This document shows positions 60,358 through 64,000 of a stretch of 64,000 bases of DNA, piece after piece. The stretch's first letter is position 1, and the number at the start of each line of letters is the position of its first letter. The DNA lies in NCBI RefSeq assembly GCF_000021925.1, contig NC_011830.1:2949001-3013000 (forward strand), read 5' to 3'. Both the position numbers and the translations under genes were made by a program. This DNA comes from Desulfitobacterium hafniense DCB-2. Its GTDB lineage: Bacteria; Bacillota; Desulfitobacteriia; Desulfitobacteriales; Desulfitobacteriaceae. Under the pieces are notes generated by a model. It searched no databases. It was not told the origin of the DNA and worked only from the letters and a program-made list of their open reading frames with translations.

Positions 60358-61212
60358 TCAGTGCGGCCAGGGGTGAAAAACCAGCCCGACTGCCCCCGGG
60401 CCTACATGAGTAGCAATAACAGGACCTGCCTCAAAAATCCGGATATCCTGACCCTGGTATTTCTGGGACAGTTCTTCGGCTATGCTGACCGCTTCAGCTT
60501 CGGCGCCAACATGCATCACGGCAATCCGGTGGGGCTTTTGCGAAGCTAAGGCTCGTTCAAGCTCTTTATAAACTCTTTGCAAGGCCCGGTTTTTTGAACG
60601 AACTTTATCAAAGACATCAATAATACCTTCAGTATTAAAGTAGAGAATAGGCTTTATTTGCAGCAAGGTGCCGAAAAGGGCTGAAGCCCCCCCAATTCTC
60701 CCTCCCCGGTGCAGGTATTCCAATGTGTCGACAATGAAATAAAGCTCACAGAGGGGGCGCAATGTTTCCAGCTTTCCCAAAATCTCCTGAGCATTAAGCC
60801 CTTCCCTGGCCCAATCAGCAGCCGCCCAGGTCAGCAAACCTAATCCTAAAGCTGAAGAACCTGAATCAAAAATATGGATATGCGGGTTTTCCAGCAAATC
60901 TTTGGCCATAATGGCCGAGGCATAAGTACCGCTGATCTTTTCGGACAGATGAATACTTATAATCTCCTCATAGCCTTCAGCCAGCACTGCCTTGTAGACT
61001 TCTAAAAAGGCGCCTACCGAAGGCTGGGAGGTCGTTGAGGAACCGGAGAGCTGCTCCAGTTTACCAAAGAAATCTCTGTTGGTTAAATCGATTTCCGGAA
61101 AGGTTTCATCACCAATGTTCACATTCAGGGTGACGACACGAATATCATGTTCCTCAATTATATCGTTTGTTAAATATCCCGTGGAATCCATAATGATTGC
61201 GGTTTTTTTCAA
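60358..61212 (-). CDS. DegV-family fatty-acid-binding protein
   Basis: The 284-aa protein has the DegV pattern: IIMDSTGYLTNDII at the start, SSTTSQPSVGAFLEVY near residues 55-70, ISIHLSEKISGTY near 90, and a C-terminal VIATHVGPGAVGLVF. Family members (FakB) bind a fatty acid and present it to the FakA kinase; fakA is not in this window. The start is TTG, 5 nt after GGGGGAG. Confidence 0.92.
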   Translation of the reverse strand: MKKTAIIMDSTGYLTNDIIEEHDIRVVTLNVNIGDETFPEIDLTNRDFFGKLEQLSGSSTTSQPSVGAFLEVYKAVLAEGYEEIISIHLSEKISGTYASAIMAKDLLENPHIHIFDSGSSALGLGLLTWAAADWAREGLNAQEILGKLETLRPLCELYFIVDTLEYLHRGGRIGGASALFGTLLQIKPILYFNTEGIIDVFDKVRSKNRALQRVYKELERALASQKPHRIAVMHVGAEAEAVSIAEELSQKYQGQDIRIFEAGPVIATHVGPGAVGLVFHPWPH

Positions 61213-61420
61213 TGCTTCTCCCCCGCTCTTTATCTATTTTATTCGGAAACGTATCGCTCTTTTCCGCTGTCTGAATTTAAGTATATCGGAAAACGTACAT
61301 CCTATCAACTCAAGCAGGAAGCAAGTAAGCAAATAATAACGGCATCACGAAGAGATGAGCCGTCAGCCTCGCCGAAAAAAAAGAGCGGATCCTGAGGATG
61401 GAAAGCAATCCAGTGCAAAG

Positions 61421-61458
61421 AAAACCCGGCAGCTCATTATCAAAGAATAAGCTGCCGG
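61421..61458 (-). terminator. Terminator of the betaine-type ABC transporter operon
   Basis: CCGGCAGCT and AGCTGCCGG form a 9-bp stem around a 15-nt loop. The minus strand continues GGGTTTTCTTTG. It lies just past the binding-protein stop codon. Confidence 0.88.
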
Positions 61459-61469
61459 AACTTTTTAAA

Positions 61470-62372
61470 TTATTCCTTTATTAACCCTGCGGATACCAGA
61501 AAGTCATGAGCGACAACATCTTCTTTCATGCCCTGGTCATCCACTTTAGCATTTAGTTCTTGCATGTCCGCCTCGTTGATTTGTCCGGCAAGTTTATTCA
61601 GAATCTCTTCCAGTTCCGGGTATTGGTCAAGGGTGTCCTGGCGAACTAAAGGCAGACAATCATAGGGTGGAAAGAATTCCCGGTCGTCCTCCAAAATGAC
61701 CAAATCGAAGACTTTAATCTGGCCGTCGGTGGCATAAGCATCGACCACATCAACCTCACCCTCGACCAGAGAGCGGAACATGATGCCATGGTCCATACCT
61801 TTGACTTCCTTGAAGTTCATATTGTATGTGTCTTGAAGCCCCGGGTAGCCATCCGGCCGATCTTTGAATTCAAATTCACAGCCCAGAACCAACTGTTCCG
61901 ATACTCCAACCAAATCGCTGTAGGTTTTCAGATTATATTTTTGCGCTGTCTCTTTAGTCACTGCCAGAGTATAAGTATTGTTGAAACCCAGCGACCCCAA
62001 AGCCTTTAGATTATCTTCAGCCGTTAACTCCAAGGTTTTGGCCATAGTTTCCTCCGATGTTCCGGTTGCTTCCTGATAATAGTTGGCTACAATAGTTCCG
62101 GTGTAATCAGGGTACATCTGGATGTCATTGTTCTCCAAAGCCGTCCAGGCTACATTGGAGCCGCCAAGATTAACTTTTCTGTCCACGGTTAGATCCGTAT
62201 GTGCTTCCACCAGGTCAGCCATCATATGAGCAATAATAATGTTCTCCGTAAAGTTTTTCGAGCCGACTGTGATGCTTTCGCCACTCTTTGCCGCACTGCT
62301 GCTGCAGCCCACTAAAGCAAGCATCAACACACCAACCAAACTCCACATCATAAGGTTCTTTTTCATCATCAT
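61470..62372 (-). CDS. Glycine betaine/choline-type ABC transporter substrate-binding lipoprotein
   Basis: The 300-aa lipoprotein has a signal peptide ending in lipobox LVGC (about residue 20), followed by an OpuAC-type binding domain (ITVGSKNFTENIIIAHMMADLVEAH, YPDYTGTIVANYY, VDVVDAYATDGQI). The last feature is typical of the OsmF/OpuCC group that binds quaternary amines. The ATG at 62372 follows AAAGG by 5 nt. It is the last gene of the operon, behind the permease. Confidence 0.92.
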   Translation of the reverse strand: MMMKKNLMMWSLVGVLMLALVGCSSSAAKSGESITVGSKNFTENIIIAHMMADLVEAHTDLTVDRKVNLGGSNVAWTALENNDIQMYPDYTGTIVANYYQEATGTSEETMAKTLELTAEDNLKALGSLGFNNTYTLAVTKETAQKYNLKTYSDLVGVSEQLVLGCEFEFKDRPDGYPGLQDTYNMNFKEVKGMDHGIMFRSLVEGEVDVVDAYATDGQIKVFDLVILEDDREFFPPYDCLPLVRQDTLDQYPELEEILNKLAGQINEADMQELNAKVDDQGMKEDVVAHDFLVSAGLIKE

Positions 62373-62440
62373 AGTCACCTTTCCTTTCTCTTCATACTCT
62401 TCGGTAGTTTGCGAAGTGTCCACTCCGCATCAAGTCCCCC

Positions 62441-63097
62441 CTACACCTTCAGCCCCCTTGGTGTGGTTGTTTTTTCCAGCCTGCCCAGCAGCCAATCAAG
62501 CAGCAGGGCCAATAACGCCGCCGGAAAAGCTCCAATCAGCACCAGGGCATCCAGGTTTCTGGATATACCAATAAAGATGAAATCCCCCAGACCGCCGGCA
62601 CCGATAAAAGCCGCCAGGGTAGCTGTACCAACGTTAATGACGGTAGCGGTGCGGATCCCGGCCATCATGACACTCAGGGCAAGGGGCAGCTGGACTTTAG
62701 TAAGGATCTGCCAATCTGTCATCCCCATGCCTTTAGCCGCTTCGATGGTCGCTTTATCTACATCCTTAATACCGGTAAAGGTGTTGCGGATAATGGGCAA
62801 CAAGGAGTACAGGAACAAGGCCGCCACCGCTGTTTTGATACCGATCCCGAAAAGAGGAATCATAAAACCCAGCAAAGCCAGACCTGGGATAGTCTGAAGA
62901 ATACCGGCTACGCCCAGAACAGGCCCTTCCAAGGCTTTGACACGGGTAATCAGAATACCAAGGGGAACACCAATGGTAATGGCAATCAGCATGGAAATGA
63001 AGACCAACTCAATGTGCTGAAGCAAAGCCGCTGTTAAGTCAGGCCAACGCATTTCCAACTGAAGTATAATCTGGGTCCATAAAGACTCATTTCTCAT
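62441..63097 (-). CDS. Betaine-type ABC transporter permease (OpuCB-like)
   Basis: The 218-aa membrane protein has about six helices and the permease EAA-like loop (ATIEAAKGMGMTDWQILTKVQLPLALSVMMAG). The pattern matches OpuCB/OsmW. The ATG at 63097 follows GGGGAGGG; it overlaps the end of the ATPase gene by 11 bp, indicating an operon. The substrate is likely a quaternary amine. Confidence 0.92.
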   Translation of the reverse strand: MRNESLWTQIILQLEMRWPDLTAALLQHIELVFISMLIAITIGVPLGILITRVKALEGPVLGVAGILQTIPGLALLGFMIPLFGIGIKTAVAALFLYSLLPIIRNTFTGIKDVDKATIEAAKGMGMTDWQILTKVQLPLALSVMMAGIRTATVINVGTATLAAFIGAGGLGDFIFIGISRNLDALVLIGAFPAALLALLLDWLLGRLEKTTTPRGLKV

Positions 63098-64000
63098 CTG
63101 CACCCTCCCCTTCACCGGACCACTGGTTGGCAAAAAAACTTAACAGTGAACCGCGGGTCACTGCGCCGACAACTTTTTGCAGCTCATTGACCACGGGTAT
63201 AATGCCATAGGCAGCCGTGTTGATCATTTGCAGGGCATCCTTGGCTGTAGCTGTATTGGCGAGAACCCTGTCCACCGGTTGGACGATTTCGGCTAAAGTC
63301 TGAATCATTTCTTTTTTAGCATGCAATTCATAGCTGGGTATAATCCCCAACAACTTTCCTTTTTCATCGCAGACAATCAAGGTATCGGTCTTGCGCTGAC
63401 GCATAAAGCTGATGGCGACAACCGGCGTCTTGGAGGGGAGAATGATGGCCGGGTTGTCACGCATGATATCGGTAATGGGAATATAATCCGGGTTTTGGTA
63501 GATTCTGTTCTTGCCAATAAATTCCTCAACAAAGCCATGGGCAGGATTGCTCAGCAATTGGTCGGGGGTGTCCAGCTGCAACAGCTCGCCATCCCGTAAA
63601 ACAGCGATACGATCGCCAAGCTTGAGGGCTTCATCCATGTCATGGGTAACAAAAACAATGGTTTTATGCATTTCCGACTGAATGCGCAGCAATTCATCCT
63701 GAAGCTGCTCCCGGGTCATGGGATCCAGTGCCCCAAAAGGCTCATCCATGAGAATAATATCGGGATTGGCTGCCAGGGCCCTGGCCACCCCCACCCGCTG
63801 CTGCTGCCCACCGGAAAGCTCCCGGGGATAGCGTTTGGCAAATACTCCGGCGTCCAGCCCCACTACATCCATCAGATAAGCAACGCGTTCTTTGAGCTTC
63901 GACTCCGGCCATTTTTTCAGCCTCGGTATCAGGGCTATGTTATTTTCAATGGTATAGTGCGGAAACAAACCTACCTGCTGAATGACATAGCCGATATTGC
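63087..64000 (-). CDS. Betaine-type ABC transporter ATP-binding protein with CBS domains (partial, 5' end outside the window)
   Basis: The frame is open to the window edge; Walker A is missing because it lies beyond position 64000. Present are the Q-loop region (VIQQVGLFPHYT), signature LSGGQQQRVG, Walker B IILMDEPFGALDP and switch His VTHDMDEA. Two CBS domains follow in the last about 130 residues (for example ITDIMRDNPAIILPS). CBS domains sense ionic strength or nucleotides in OpuA-type importers. Confidence 0.93.
   Translation of the reverse strand, partial: NIGYVIQQVGLFPHYTIENNIALIPRLKKWPESKLKERVAYLMDVVGLDAGVFAKRYPRELSGGQQQRVGVARALAANPDIILMDEPFGALDPMTREQLQDELLRIQSEMHKTIVFVTHDMDEALKLGDRIAVLRDGELLQLDTPDQLLSNPAHGFVEEFIGKNRIYQNPDYIPITDIMRDNPAIILPSKTPVVAISFMRQRKTDTLIVCDEKGKLLGIIPSYELHAKKEMIQTLAEIVQPVDRVLANTATAKDALQMINTAAYGIIPVVNELQKVVGAVTRGSLLSFFANQWSGEGEGADEK

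Overview
The window looks like a chromosomal piece of an anaerobic, low-to-mid GC, Gram-positive Clostridia-type bacterium, most likely Desulfitobacterium (D. hafniense or a close relative). The evidence is the combination of a complete carbonyl-branch Wood-Ljungdahl (acs/CODH) operon, a fixABCX electron-transfer flavoprotein operon whose FixB carries a ferredoxin domain, a Crp/Fnr-type regulator beside an iron-sulfur sulfite-reductase-like protein, a DnaD/DnaI primosome pair and a SpoVD/PBP2-type penicillin-binding protein. The species name is inference. Most genes lie on the minus strand. No rRNA, tRNA or CRISPR array was found.

Layout. 1-3.3 kb: an AT-rich block with a methyltransferase and an AraC/GyrI-type regulator split in two by a complete 1,509-bp IS4-family element (13-bp inverted repeats, 8-bp target duplication). 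3.4-10.6 kb: an M23 peptidase, a DUF896 protein, glycolytic pyk and gap, a duplicated P-loop ATPase, and a His-rich NifX-like protein. 10.7-18 kb: a MoxR/VWA (CoxD/CoxE-like) pair, a MoeA-like protein, a Crp/Fnr regulator, a siroheme-type Fe-S protein, and an EamA transporter behind an AraC regulator broken by a 7-G tract. 18-25.4 kb: three tandem M42 aminopeptidases, an M20 dipeptidase and a PBP. 25.5-30.4 kb: a rhomboid protease and fixABCX. 30.7-47.8 kb: UPF0182, envelope proteins, OsmC, a second gap, membrane proteins, DnaI/DnaD, an HD protein, a beta-CASP hydrolase and a DegS/DegU-like two-component pair. 48.6-59.6 kb: the operon cooC-acsA-acsB-acsC-acsV-cooC-acsD-acsE, which encodes CO dehydrogenase/acetyl-CoA synthase, the corrinoid Fe-S protein, its methyltransferase, its reductive activator and two nickel-insertion ATPases. 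60-64 kb: DegV and a betaine/choline-type ABC transporter that runs off the end.

The most unusual feature is a roughly 600-630-nt sequence present twice (21221-21850 and 47870-48466) in otherwise gene-free gaps and in the same orientation. Both copies fold into the same long-range helices. The outer 17/18-bp helix has gained one base pair in one copy by matched insertions in both arms. Several other helices differ only by changes that keep G-U pairs if the plus strand is the RNA. This is the signature of a large structured non-coding RNA rather than of the short minus-strand reading frames it contains. I do not recognise it as a known RNA class.

Smaller curiosities are: a hairpin that buries the ribosome-binding site of an 87-aa protein; a roughly 70-bp repeat/terminator in two places; a run of 18-bp degenerate tandem repeats; an operator-like dyad over the promoter of the second gap gene, whose cofactor-selecting Asp is replaced; and a 12-bp stem-loop between acsB and acsC.
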